Source: Flavobacteriales bacterium (GTDB taxonomy: Bacteria; Bacteroidota; Bacteroidia; Flavobacteriales; UA16). Taken from it: 11,720 nt of DNA. Made by a program: the position numbers and the translations under genes. Where the stretch lies: positions 1 through 11,720 of the forward strand of contig JAOIQU010000038.1 in assembly GCA_028141885.1 (NCBI GenBank), given 5' to 3'. Position 1 is the stretch's first letter; each line of letters opens with the position of its first letter. Under the pieces are notes generated by a model. The model was not told the DNA's origin, did not search any database, and worked only from the letters and a program-made list of their open reading frames with translations. This document shows positions 1 through 6,386 of this stretch, piece after piece.

Positions 1-491
1 CGATGCCGCCCTACCGCGGCGGCGGAGAGATGATTGCCACCGTCAGCTTTGAAAAAGGCACGACCTACAACGAGCTTCCCTACAAGTTTGAAGCAGGCAC
101 CCCGCACATCAGCGGAGGCATTGCCTTGGGAGCGGCTTTGGATTGGATGAACAGTGTGGGCATGCCTGCCATGACGGCCCACGAGCACGAGCTCACGCAA
201 CACGCCCACTCGCAATTGGAGGGCATTGAGGGGTTGCGCTTCTACGGCACGGCGCCATGCAAGGCGGGGGTGGTGTCTTTTCTTGTGGATGGCGTACACC
301 CCTACGACCTGGGCACGTTGCTCGACCAGCTCGGTATTGCGGTCCGTACAGGGCATCACTGCACGGAGCCTTTGATGGACAAGCTTGGGATTCCGGGGAC
401 TGTCCGGGCGTCGTTTGGGGCGTACAACACCGTCGAGGAGATCGACCGATTGGCCGAGGCCGTCGAGCGGGCGGTGTCAATGTTGCGCTGA
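1..491 (+). CDS. sufS: Cysteine desulfurase SufS, C-terminal part (5' end outside window)
   Basis: PLP-dependent group II cysteine desulfurase that takes sulfur from L-cysteine as an enzyme persulfide and passes it to SufE for Fe-S cluster assembly in the cytoplasm. About 162 C-terminal residues are present, and the reading frame is open to the left edge, so the gene begins upstream and the first in-frame ATG at 3 is internal. Family landmarks seen are PPYRGGGEMI at the start, FEAGTPHISGG (about residues 29-39 of the visible part), and the active-site loop RTGHHCTEPLM, whose cysteine (codon 360-362) is the persulfide-carrying residue. The segment RASFGAYNTVEEID near the end is also typical. 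The lysine that binds PLP lies outside the window. The gene directly downstream encodes SufE, the expected sulfur acceptor, which supports SufS rather than a kynureninase or other class V aminotransferase relative. Confidence 0.95.
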   Translation, partial: MPPYRGGGEMIATVSFEKGTTYNELPYKFEAGTPHISGGIALGAALDWMNSVGMPAMTAHEHELTQHAHSQLEGIEGLRFYGTAPCKAGVVSFLVDGVHPYDLGTLLDQLGIAVRTGHHCTEPLMDKLGIPGTVRASFGAYNTVEEIDRLAEAVERAVSMLR

Positions 492-548
492 CGCAAACTG
501 GTGACGCAGGGCACCACGATGCGCACACCCGGCGCCTACCTTTGCACC

Positions 549-977
549 ATGGCATCAGTGATCGACGAACGGCAAGCAGAGATTGCAGAAGAGTTCGCCA
601 TGTTTGGCGACTGGATGGAGAAGTACGAGCACATCATCTCCTTGGGCAAGGAGCTGGCCCCCCTTGACCCTGAAGACAAGGTAGACGAGAACCTCATCAA
701 GGGATGCCAAAGTCGCGTGTGGCTCGCTGCCAAGCGCGGGGACAACGGCCAAGTGGTGTTGACCGCGGACAGCGACGCGATCATCACCAAAGGCCTGGCC
801 GCACTCATGGTCCGCGTGCTCAGCGACGCCCCTGCGGCGGACATTGCCTCGGCGAAGTTGTCCTTTCTCGACGAGATAGGGTTGCATAGCCACCTGAGCC
901 CCACACGCAGCAACGGCCTGCAATCGATGGTGAAGCAGATGAAGCTGTACGGCTTGGCGTTCACTGCAAGTGCGTGA
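549..977 (+). CDS. sufE: SufE family sulfur acceptor / cysteine desulfuration protein
   Basis: Accepts the persulfide sulfur from SufS and relays it to the Suf scaffold. The 142-residue protein shows the SufE pattern in order: an N-terminal helix with EEFAMFGDWMEKYEHII, the active-site segment KGCQSRVWL with the acceptor cysteine at residue 53 (E. coli SufE uses Cys51), then ADSDAIITKGLAALMVRVLS, and a C-terminal GLHSHLSPTRSNGLQSM. The ATG at 549 was chosen because it places the first helix and the cysteine where the family has them. In-frame alternatives are GTG 501 and ATG 519, which would add 16 or 10 residues without family resemblance. No clear Shine-Dalgarno sequence precedes it. It lies 57 bases after the sufS stop on the same strand and is probably cotranscribed with it. 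Confidence 0.95.
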   Translation: MASVIDERQAEIAEEFAMFGDWMEKYEHIISLGKELAPLDPEDKVDENLIKGCQSRVWLAAKRGDNGQVVLTADSDAIITKGLAALMVRVLSDAPAADIASAKLSFLDEIGLHSHLSPTRSNGLQSMVKQMKLYGLAFTASA

Positions 978-993
978 TTGTCAATAAAAAACA

Positions 994-1001
994 TACTTTA
1001 G
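994..1001 (+). promoter_or_regulatory. Weak -7-like box before the secreted protein gene
   Basis: TACTTTAG differs by one base from the Bacteroidota -7 consensus TAnnTTTG and lies three bases before the ATG at 1005, in an A-rich stretch (about 981-1000) within the 27-base gap after sufE. No TTG at the expected 17-23 base distance was found. It is listed only because the same box-to-start geometry recurs before three other genes in the window. Confidence 0.25.
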
Positions 1002-1004
1002 AGC

Positions 1005-2183
1005 ATGAAGCGACTTCTTTTCATGCTTTCGTTGGTGACGTTTGGCTTTTCCGCCACGCAAGCCCAAACCCTGCCCTGCTCCTGTCTCGACGGCAGTGGA
1101 GATGAGGTGGTCACCAACACCGATTTCATTTCTCAGGTGTTGACCTACGGCTGGGGAGATTCCATCCCAAGCGACTCCAGCGTGGAGCCGGGCATGTGCG
1201 ATTTGGACGGGGACGGCACGCGCAATGTGCACGATTTCATCCTTTTCACGAGCGTGCAAAACCAGTTTTGTCAGGAGCAAGGAGGAGAAGAGGTCTTGAC
1301 GCTTGTGGACATCATCCCCCCCACGTTCCAGGGATGGGTCTTGGAGCTTGTGGCCGACCACGATGCGGGCCTTGGCGACATTCCAGCGGGAGCCAAGACG
1401 TACCGTTTATATGCGGATTTCGCGGGGCTCCCCGCGAATGAATTGCGCATGATGGGGCTGTGGGGCGACGAACAAGCGCCGTGGTTCATCGAAGCGCCAG
1501 GAGGCTTGTACGTGTCGGCGTTTTCGGGGGCAGGCGAAGATGCATTGCCCAGCCAAGCGCTGACCAATCCGCTGTTCTTTGGCGTTCTTCCTGAAGCGGA
1601 ATTCTCGTCGTTCTGGACGGTGGGTGAGATGTGGGCCGGACCAGCCACGGAGGAAACGCCCTACACCCTCACGCGGGACGCTTCAGGCCAAAGGCTTGCC
1701 TTTGAGGCAGGCGACTGGTCGTCTGCAAGCGCCAGCGGCTCAGGCATGCTTGCGGTGGCGGCTTCCATTTGGAACGATCGCGTGTTGGTGGACGGCCTGC
1801 ACTTGATGGGGCAATTCACCGTCCTTGACGGCCAGGCGTTGTCCGGTCAAGCAAGCATGGCGTTGGTGGAGACGGATGGCAACAACGTGTTGGGCCTCAT
1901 GGTGGTTGAGGGCGCGCCGTTTGACCTGACCAACCTCGAAGTCTTCGGCTGCACCGACGAAGCGGCGTTGAATTACGACGCCGAAGCGACCTACGACGAT
2001 GGCACGTGTGAGTCGTGTGGGCTTGGCGACGGCGATTGCGACGGCAATGTGGGCACGAGTGACCTGCTGGGTTTGCTCAGTCAATTTGGATGTGCCTCCG
2101 ACTGCGGATGGGCGGAAATGGACGGAGACGGGGTGGTTAGCGTGAGCGACGTGCTGTTGTGGTTGAGCTTATTTGGGGAGTGA
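1005..2183 (+). CDS. Secreted protein with dockerin-like ends and one GCT cysteine repeat
   Basis: Function unknown. The 392-residue product starts with a clear Sec signal peptide (MKRLLFMLSLVTFGFSATQA, then QTLPC). Residues 27-88 hold two dockerin-like calcium-loop halves (around 29-49, degenerate, and DLDGDGTRNVHDFILF at 67-82). Residues 97-310 form a larger domain, probably beta-rich, with TYRLYADF, FWTVGEMW and VDGLHLMGQF. It resembles the N-terminal part of the cysteine-rich protein encoded at 9662-11494. Residues 315-335 are one GCT repeat (GCTDEAALNYD, then DDGTC, with C-X18-C spacing). Residues 342-392 hold a second dockerin-like pair, CDGNVGTSDLLGLLSQFG and MDGDGVVSVSDVLLWLSLFG, and the chain stops at once afterwards. 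No standard type IX C-terminal domain is recognised. The protein is likely cell-surface or extracellular and binds calcium. It starts 27 bases after sufE but is probably an independent gene. Confidence 0.9.
   Translation: MKRLLFMLSLVTFGFSATQAQTLPCSCLDGSGDEVVTNTDFISQVLTYGWGDSIPSDSSVEPGMCDLDGDGTRNVHDFILFTSVQNQFCQEQGGEEVLTLVDIIPPTFQGWVLELVADHDAGLGDIPAGAKTYRLYADFAGLPANELRMMGLWGDEQAPWFIEAPGGLYVSAFSGAGEDALPSQALTNPLFFGVLPEAEFSSFWTVGEMWAGPATEETPYTLTRDASGQRLAFEAGDWSSASASGSGMLAVAASIWNDRVLVDGLHLMGQFTVLDGQALSGQASMALVETDGNNVLGLMVVEGAPFDLTNLEVFGCTDEAALNYDAEATYDDGTCESCGLGDGDCDGNVGTSDLLGLLSQFGCASDCGWAEMDGDGVVSVSDVLLWLSLFGE
1947..2180 (+). other. C-terminal module: GCT repeat plus paired dockerin-like loops (variant)
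   Basis: Encodes residues 315-392 of the secreted protein. A GCT repeat with C-X18-C spacing (Cys316 and Cys335) is followed by two calcium-loop helices instead of the single one found in the three minus-strand proteins. The final loop has DGDGVVSVSDVLLWL, and the chain ends with FGE. It lacks the closing cysteine of the other copies, so it is a related variant rather than an identical module. Confidence 0.65.
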
Positions 2184-2185
2184 CC

Positions 2186-2224
2186 GCTCCCCTCTGACGG
2201 GATGCTTCTACCTTTGAGGGGTGC
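2186..2224. repeat. Imperfect inverted repeat around the flippase promoter and start
   Basis: GCTCCCCTC (2186-2194) and GAGGGGTGC (2216-2224) pair at 8 of 9 positions with one T/T mismatch and a 21-base loop. The -7 box at 2209-2216 lies almost wholly in the loop, sharing one base with the right arm, which also covers the GTG at 2221. It could be an operator, the terminator of the upstream secreted-protein gene (there is no T-tract), or a coincidence in G/C-rich sequence. Confidence 0.4.
2209..2216 (+). promoter_or_regulatory. Bacteroidota-type -7 box (TACCTTTG) before the flippase
   Basis: TACCTTTG is a perfect match to TAnnTTTG and lies in the short gap between the secreted-protein gene and the flippase. 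It is four bases before GTG 2221 and 22 bases before ATG 2239. No convincing TTG was found 17-23 bases upstream; the nearest TTTG (2172-2175) is 33 bases away. Confidence 0.5.
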
Positions 2225-2238
2225 AATCCTCTGGCTCC

Positions 2239-3528
2239 ATGTTGACCAAACTCCTCGGCGCGAGCGGGTGGATGATGTTGGTCAAGTTGCTGGGTGCGGC
2301 CTCAGGTTATGCGCTGGCGTGGATGGTGACCCAAAACGAGGGTGCCGCCGCCTACGGACGATTTGAACTGGGCTTGACGGTGCTGTCCATTGGTGCCCTT
2401 GCCGTCCGGCTGGGACTGGACGGGGTGATGGTGAAATGGTTGGCCTCGGCCAAGGCACAAGGGCTGGTGGCCATTCAACGAAAAGTGGCAGGCCGAGCGG
2501 TGTTGATGGTGATCGTGGCGGGTTCTTTAGGTTGGCTCGGCGTCCACATGGGGGCCAGGGCCCTCACGAAATGGGCGGACGACGAAGCAATGATGGCCAT
2601 GTGGCCTTGGGTGGCTGCGGGCATTCCTCTGATGGGACTTTGGGGCTTGTCTGCGGAGATGCTCAGGGGCTTGTCCCAAATGAAGCGGTACGCCCTCACT
2701 CAGCAAGGTCTGTTGACCGCTGTTGCGGTTGCGTTGTTGTGGTGGACGTCGTGGGAAGTGGTACCGGCGTATGCCGCAGCCGTTGTGATGGTGACAGTGT
2801 TGGCTTTGGGATTGATGGTCAGTGGGTTGCCGTGGCGGGATGCGGTCGAGCCGCCAGTGGATGCGGGGCAGTGGGGTTGGAAAGCCATGATGACCACAGG
2901 TTGGCCGATGTTGATGGGCTCAGCCATGTATTTGGTCATGAGCTGGTCAGACACCTTGCTGGTGTCTCATTTTTTGGAAGAGGACCAAGTCGGTGTGTAC
3001 CGATTGACCTTCAAATTAGCGGCTGTGGTGACCCTGGTGCAAGCGGCGGTCAACAGCTACGCAGCGCCCCTCTTCGCCGAACGCCACGCCGTTGGAGACC
3101 AACGAGGATTGAGGGACGCTTTGCGGCATGCGACGCTGCTCAATGTCGCGTTCAGCGTACCCGCGTTCGTGGCCATCGTCGTCTTGGGCCCGATGGTCTT
3201 GCATTGGTTTGGCCCTGAGTTTGCCCAGGGCCAATCCTGCCTGCTCTGGCTTGCCATAGGTCAACTCAGCATGACCTTGTGCGGCCCAGTGATGTATGTG
3301 CTCAACATGACGGGCTTTGAGCGCATTGGCAACCGCATTCTTTGGTCAACCGCCCTCATCAACATCGCCTTGAATGTGTGGATCATCCCTCGTCACGGCA
3401 TTGAAGGTGCGGCCTTTGCCACAGCGTTGTCGCTGGCCTTGTGGAACGGCGCGGCCGCTTGGGCCGTTCACAAGAAATTGGGCTTGTCCGTTTGGCGAGA
3501 CGTGTTCCGAGGCGGCAAACAGCGTTGA
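2239..3528 (+). CDS. MOP-superfamily oligosaccharide/polysaccharide flippase (Wzx-like)
   Basis: Inner-membrane transporter of the MATE/Wzx-like superfamily, expected to flip lipid-linked glycans across the membrane for surface polysaccharide assembly. The product is strongly hydrophobic, with about twelve candidate membrane segments in 429 residues, the usual family length. Family-like signatures are the N-terminal LLGASGWMMLVKLLGAASGY, the mid-protein SDTLLVSHFLEEDQVGVYRL (a soluble turn followed by a helix), and the C-terminal NIALNVWIIPRHGIEGAAFA. The ATG at 2239 gives the family's typical start (MLTKLLG). An in-frame GTG at 2221 would add six polar residues and lies exactly four bases after a -7 box, so it cannot be excluded. 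No glycosyltransferase or polymerase gene is adjacent, so the substrate is unknown. Its stop lies two bases from the stop of the convergent M23 peptidase gene. Confidence 0.9.
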   Translation: MLTKLLGASGWMMLVKLLGAASGYALAWMVTQNEGAAAYGRFELGLTVLSIGALAVRLGLDGVMVKWLASAKAQGLVAIQRKVAGRAVLMVIVAGSLGWLGVHMGARALTKWADDEAMMAMWPWVAAGIPLMGLWGLSAEMLRGLSQMKRYALTQQGLLTAVAVALLWWTSWEVVPAYAAAVVMVTVLALGLMVSGLPWRDAVEPPVDAGQWGWKAMMTTGWPMLMGSAMYLVMSWSDTLLVSHFLEEDQVGVYRLTFKLAAVVTLVQAAVNSYAAPLFAERHAVGDQRGLRDALRHATLLNVAFSVPAFVAIVVLGPMVLHWFGPEFAQGQSCLLWLAIGQLSMTLCGPVMYVLNMTGFERIGNRILWSTALINIALNVWIIPRHGIEGAAFATALSLALWNGAAAWAVHKKLGLSVWRDVFRGGKQR

Positions 3529-3530
3529 GT

Positions 3531-4808
3531 TCAAGGTTTGACGGAGGCCAAGGGCGCGTTGGGCTCGAGTTGCGCGGCAAGGGCTTCATGCGCGGACACT
3601 TGAAGGGCAAAAGCGCCTTGCAGGTCCGCGGCGATGGGGTCAGAAGGAGGGAAGTCCTCACGAAGGTGATCGACCTGTTTGCCGTGTTTCCAGAAGCGGA
3701 AACACACGTGAGGTCCTGTGGCGAGCCCCGTTTGCCCCACGTACCCAATCACCTCTCCTTGCTTCACGCGTTGGCCCTTCTTCACGGCGCGCTTTGACAT
3801 GTGCAGGTATTGAGTTTCGTAGGTGCTGTTGTGGCGGATTTTCACATACTTCCCGTTGCCCGAGGTGTAGCTGCTCTTGGTGACCACGCCATCGCCGACC
3901 GCGACAATCGGTGTGCCCTGGGGTGCGGCGTAATCCGTGCCGAAGTGCCCCTTGACCTTTTTCAAGACGGGATGAAAGCGCTTGGGATTGTACCGGCTGG
4001 AAATGCGGCTGAATTCAACGGGGGCCTTCAAAAAGACCTTCTGCAAAGAGCCGCCTTCGAGGTCGTAGTATCCGGCAATGCCGTCGTCTTCAAAACGGTA
4101 GGCGTCCAGCGGCCTGCCCCAGTGGGAAAAAGTGCTTGACAGCACCACAGGCATTCCGACGGGCCGGCCATTGACCACTTCACGGCAGTAGAGCACGTCG
4201 TAGGTGTCGCCTTTTTGGACCCGACTAAAATCAATGGTCCACGCGTACACATTGGCCATGGCCACGGCCAAATTCGTCGGGTGACCCGCCTTGTCGAAAT
4301 CCATGTACAGGGAATTCTCGATGGTGCCCGTGGCCCGGGCATACAACGTGTCCACGGGGTAGGTGCCAAGGGCCACACCGAGGGTGTCTCCCAGCGAAAA
4401 GCGAGCGTAGTTCTTGGGGTTGCGTTCGTACACCAACCACTTGGGGACCAAACGGGCTTCCGCCTCGCCACTGTCTCGGACCGCCTCCGAGGCGAGCCAC
4501 CAACGGTGACCGGCCTTCATGTAGCGCACGTCCCAAACTTTGCGACTGTTGGCCGCAAGGGTGGCGACTTTGCCTGGTCCGATGCCAGCAGGATCGAGCA
4601 GATGCGAAAGGCTTTGGCCCGACTCCACCTTGCCAGAGTCCACCACCAGGTCTTCCCAGATCACGCCAAACCGCCTCACGGGTTCAGGTTCCGGGGCCGC
4701 TTGAAACATGCCGCCCAGGCCGTTTGACCCCAACTCGGCATCTCCACACCCCCCAATCACGAGGGCGATGCCCACGACCCATGCCAGCCCGTTGCACGTT
4801 CGATTCAT
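3531..4808 (-). CDS. M23 family peptidase, predicted lipoprotein (murein endopeptidase-like)
   Basis: Probable envelope-anchored peptidoglycan peptidase of the LytM/M23 type. The 425-residue product has a hydrophobic N-terminus ending in a lipobox-like IGGC (Cys21). Residues about 45-200 resemble the N-terminal regulatory/LysM-like part of such enzymes. The catalytic domain covers about 270-385, with HFGTD (ligands His288 and Asp292), YLHMS (His336) and GPHVCFRFWKHGKQVDH (His367, Cys369). M23 enzymes usually have HxH at the last site, where the second histidine binds zinc. Here it is cysteine (codon 3702-3704), which could still bind zinc. The ATG at 4808 was chosen because it begins the lipoprotein signal and overlaps the upstream dioxygenase stop as ATGA, implying translational coupling. 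The in-frame extension back to 5036 lies inside the dioxygenase gene and has no signal-like sequence. Confidence 0.93.
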   Translation of the reverse strand: MNRTCNGLAWVVGIALVIGGCGDAELGSNGLGGMFQAAPEPEPVRRFGVIWEDLVVDSGKVESGQSLSHLLDPAGIGPGKVATLAANSRKVWDVRYMKAGHRWWLASEAVRDSGEAEARLVPKWLVYERNPKNYARFSLGDTLGVALGTYPVDTLYARATGTIENSLYMDFDKAGHPTNLAVAMANVYAWTIDFSRVQKGDTYDVLYCREVVNGRPVGMPVVLSSTFSHWGRPLDAYRFEDDGIAGYYDLEGGSLQKVFLKAPVEFSRISSRYNPKRFHPVLKKVKGHFGTDYAAPQGTPIVAVGDGVVTKSSYTSGNGKYVKIRHNSTYETQYLHMSKRAVKKGQRVKQGEVIGYVGQTGLATGPHVCFRFWKHGKQVDHLREDFPPSDPIAADLQGAFALQVSAHEALAAQLEPNAPLASVKP

Positions 4809-5803
4809 CCCCGTCCAAAGACTTCCTTCTCCACCCAGCCTTTGCCCCATTCTTCCAATTCCTGCTCGCTCCAAAGCTCCGGGAAGAAGATCCGCTTCTG
4901 GAACCTCGGGGGCAGGTATTTCTGCCAGTTGGTTCCGCCCGTGGCGGCAATGTCCACAGGGTCTTTGTGCAAGTAACGCACGGCGCTTTTGTAATGGGCC
5001 AAAGGCCAATTCACGTTGACGTTGATGTCCAACCATCGCAAGGCGTCGACGAGTTCGGGCGAAGCCCCGCCATCCGCTTTGGCGGACAATGCGCGAACGT
5101 TGCTGTGGAACATGCCGCGTGCCAGTTTTTCAAGTTCCTCGTCGTATTTTTCTTCGAATTGCTTGAGCGTCAGTGTTTTGACTCCACTCTTCAACTCCAT
5201 CGCCCCTTCACGCCAGTACAAATGCGACATCAATTCAGGCACGTCGGCCACGGTGTGGTCGGCGTATTGGTCGCGGAGGTTGTGGTGCACAATGCGGTCC
5301 AGAGACGTCGCGCAAATTTCGATCATGCGGTACTGCGCGCTTTGAAAGCCAGAGGCAGGCAGCAAGGACATGCGGAACTTCATGAATTCAGCGGGGTCCA
5401 TGCCGTCCACCATGATGTCGAAACTCGTGGTCAACGCTTCGAAGTAGCGGTTCACCCGCCTGACCCGTTCCAATAAGAAAGCCTCATCCACCTTGCCGTT
5501 TTGTTCACGTGCTTCTTGGGCCATGCGCTCAAACTCGTGCAGCGAAAGCTTGAAATAGAGCTCGGTGATTTGGTGGTAGACGATGAAGACAACTTCATCT
5601 GGAATGGGGGTTTGCGGTCGCTGAAGGCTCAGCAACGTATCAAGGTGAATCAAATCCCAATACGTGCGGTAGTCGGCATAAAGCAGTCCGTCGAGGTAGC
5701 TGCTGAGGTCTTGCCCCATCGCTGCGTATTTCTCCTGCAATTGCCCGAGTTTCTCGAGGATGGCAGGGTCAAAATGGTGCGCTTTCTGAGGTTCCGTGGA
5801 CAT
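4805..5803 (-). CDS. kynA: Tryptophan 2,3-dioxygenase
   Basis: Cytoplasmic heme enzyme that opens the indole ring of L-tryptophan with O2 to give N-formylkynurenine, the first step of the kynurenine pathway. The 332-residue product shows the family pattern: YRTYWDLIHLDTLLSLQRP (about 45-63), the substrate-pocket segment DEVVFIVYHQITELYFKL with His77, then KFRMSLLPASGFQSAQYRMIE with Arg144, and the heme-side segment NWPLAHYKSAVRYL with likely proximal His270. This is followed by ATGGTNWQKYL, the counterpart of the GTGGSSG loop. It is somewhat longer than the usual bacterial enzyme (about 280 residues). ATG 5803 is the natural start. It lies 75 bases after the RidA-family gene and overlaps the M23 peptidase by four bases, so the three genes probably form one operon. 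Confidence 0.93.
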   Translation of the reverse strand: MSTEPQKAHHFDPAILEKLGQLQEKYAAMGQDLSSYLDGLLYADYRTYWDLIHLDTLLSLQRPQTPIPDEVVFIVYHQITELYFKLSLHEFERMAQEAREQNGKVDEAFLLERVRRVNRYFEALTTSFDIMVDGMDPAEFMKFRMSLLPASGFQSAQYRMIEICATSLDRIVHHNLRDQYADHTVADVPELMSHLYWREGAMELKSGVKTLTLKQFEEKYDEELEKLARGMFHSNVRALSAKADGGASPELVDALRWLDINVNVNWPLAHYKSAVRYLHKDPVDIAATGGTNWQKYLPPRFQKRIFFPELWSEQELEEWGKGWVEKEVFGRG

Positions 5804-5825
5804 GAAGGCAAGTTCGTGAACAGAC

Positions 5826-5878
5826 TTCGTTGCATTGGGCGTGGTTCAGCAGGTTGTCACCCATGCATTGTCAACGAA
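5826..5878 (-). other. Imperfect stem-loop between the deaminase and dioxygenase genes
   Basis: The arms TTCGTT (5826-5831) and AACGAA (5873-5878) pair perfectly. Inside them GCATTGGG (5832-5839) pairs with CCCATGC (5860-5866), leaving one bulged T. A six-base bulge (5867-5872) separates the two helices and the loop is 20 bases. No T-tract follows, so it is not a standard intrinsic terminator. It fills nearly all of the 75-base gap between two cotranscribed genes and may be a processing site, an attenuator or an mRNA-stabilising structure. Confidence 0.45.
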
Positions 5879-6307
5879 TCAATCAATGGTGGCAATGCAC
5901 TTCAGCTCGATGGCAATAGGTGTGGGCAAACGGTTGATCTCAATCGTGGTGCGGCAAGGTTGGTTGTCCTTGAAATACTCGGCATACAGGCGGTTGAACG
6001 TGTGGAAGTCGCGGTTCATATCCACCAGGAATACCGTCACATCCACGAGTTGCTCCCAGCTGCTTCCGCTGGCTTCCAGGATGGATTTGACGTTGGCAAA
6101 CACACTGTGGACTTGGGCTTCAAAATCGAAGGCCTTGAAATTGCCGTTGTGGTCCAGTTCCAATCCGGGCACACCACTGTCGTTGGCATCGCTGCCGGCG
6201 GTTCTTGGTCCGACTCCGCTGAGAAACAAGAGGTTGCCCACGCGACGAGCGTGAGGATAGAGGCCGACGGGTTTGGGGGCGTTGGAGGTGGAAATGCGTT
6301 CGCTCAT
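5879..6307 (-). CDS. amnD: RidA-family protein, probable 2-aminomuconate deaminase
   Basis: Member of the RidA/YjgF deaminase family. The 142-residue product has KPVGLYPHARRVGNLLFLSG at its start, the central DVTVFLVDMNRDFHTFNRLY, and PCRTTIEINRLPTPIAIEL with the family arginine and a near-terminal ELK. The PHARRVGNLLFLSGVGPR style and the C-terminal RLPTPIAIELKCIA resemble 2-aminomuconate deaminases, which release ammonia from 2-aminomuconate late in tryptophan (kynurenine) degradation, more than generic imine deaminases. The tryptophan 2,3-dioxygenase directly downstream supports that reading. The subfamily is an inference. ATG 6307 was chosen over the longer in-frame extension to 6490 because the extension has no family similarity and runs across the divergent promoter region into the neighbouring gene. 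A generic enamine/imine deaminase is the alternative. Confidence 0.82.
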   Translation of the reverse strand: MSERISTSNAPKPVGLYPHARRVGNLLFLSGVGPRTAGSDANDSGVPGLELDHNGNFKAFDFEAQVHSVFANVKSILEASGSSWEQLVDVTVFLVDMNRDFHTFNRLYAEYFKDNQPCRTTIEINRLPTPIAIELKCIATID

Positions 6308-6311
6308 GAAA

Positions 6312-6319
6312 CGAAGGTA
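6312..6319 (-). promoter_or_regulatory. -7-like box (TACCTTCG) before the deaminase gene
   Basis: On the minus strand TACCTTCG matches TAnnTTTG at all but one base. It ends exactly four bases before ATG 6307. No clear TTG was found at the expected distance upstream. The identical octamer stands at the same distance before the divergent aminopeptidase gene, which argues against chance. Confidence 0.5.
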
Positions 6320-6354
6320 GGATGGCGTCGGGCATTGAGCCGCATCGAATGGGC

Positions 6355-6382
6355 TTGACTGCGTTGGAGCGATGTACCTTCG
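6355..6382 (+). promoter_or_regulatory. Candidate promoter of the Xaa-Pro aminopeptidase gene
   Basis: TTG (6355-6357), 17 bases, then TACCTTCG (6375-6382). This fits the TTG-N17-23-TAnnTTTG arrangement described for Flavobacterium, with one mismatch in the second box. The box is four bases before ATG 6387, so transcription could begin at or very near the start codon. Confidence 0.5.
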
Positions 6383-6386
6383 GGGC

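Noticed and set aside
2436..3218. A 260-codon plus-strand open frame inside the flippase gene
   Set aside because: Out-of-frame shadow, Gly/Arg/Cys-rich, within a clear membrane protein gene.
4809..5036. In-frame N-terminal extension of the M23 peptidase
   Set aside because: It lies wholly within the dioxygenase gene, has no signal-like sequence, and ATG 4808 begins a clear lipoprotein signal with an ATGA overlap.
4724..5476. A 250-codon plus-strand open frame opposite the dioxygenase
   Set aside because: Histidine- and valine-rich shadow of the dioxygenase with no family resemblance.
5872..5878. Sigma-70-like TTGACA on the minus strand before the dioxygenase gene
   Set aside because: No matching TATAAT or TAnnTTTG follows at a suitable distance, and the bases are part of the stem-loop.
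5501..6358. A 285-codon plus-strand open frame across the deaminase/dioxygenase region
   Set aside because: It is antisense to two genes with strong family motifs, spans their intergenic stem-loop, and has no domain or signal of its own.
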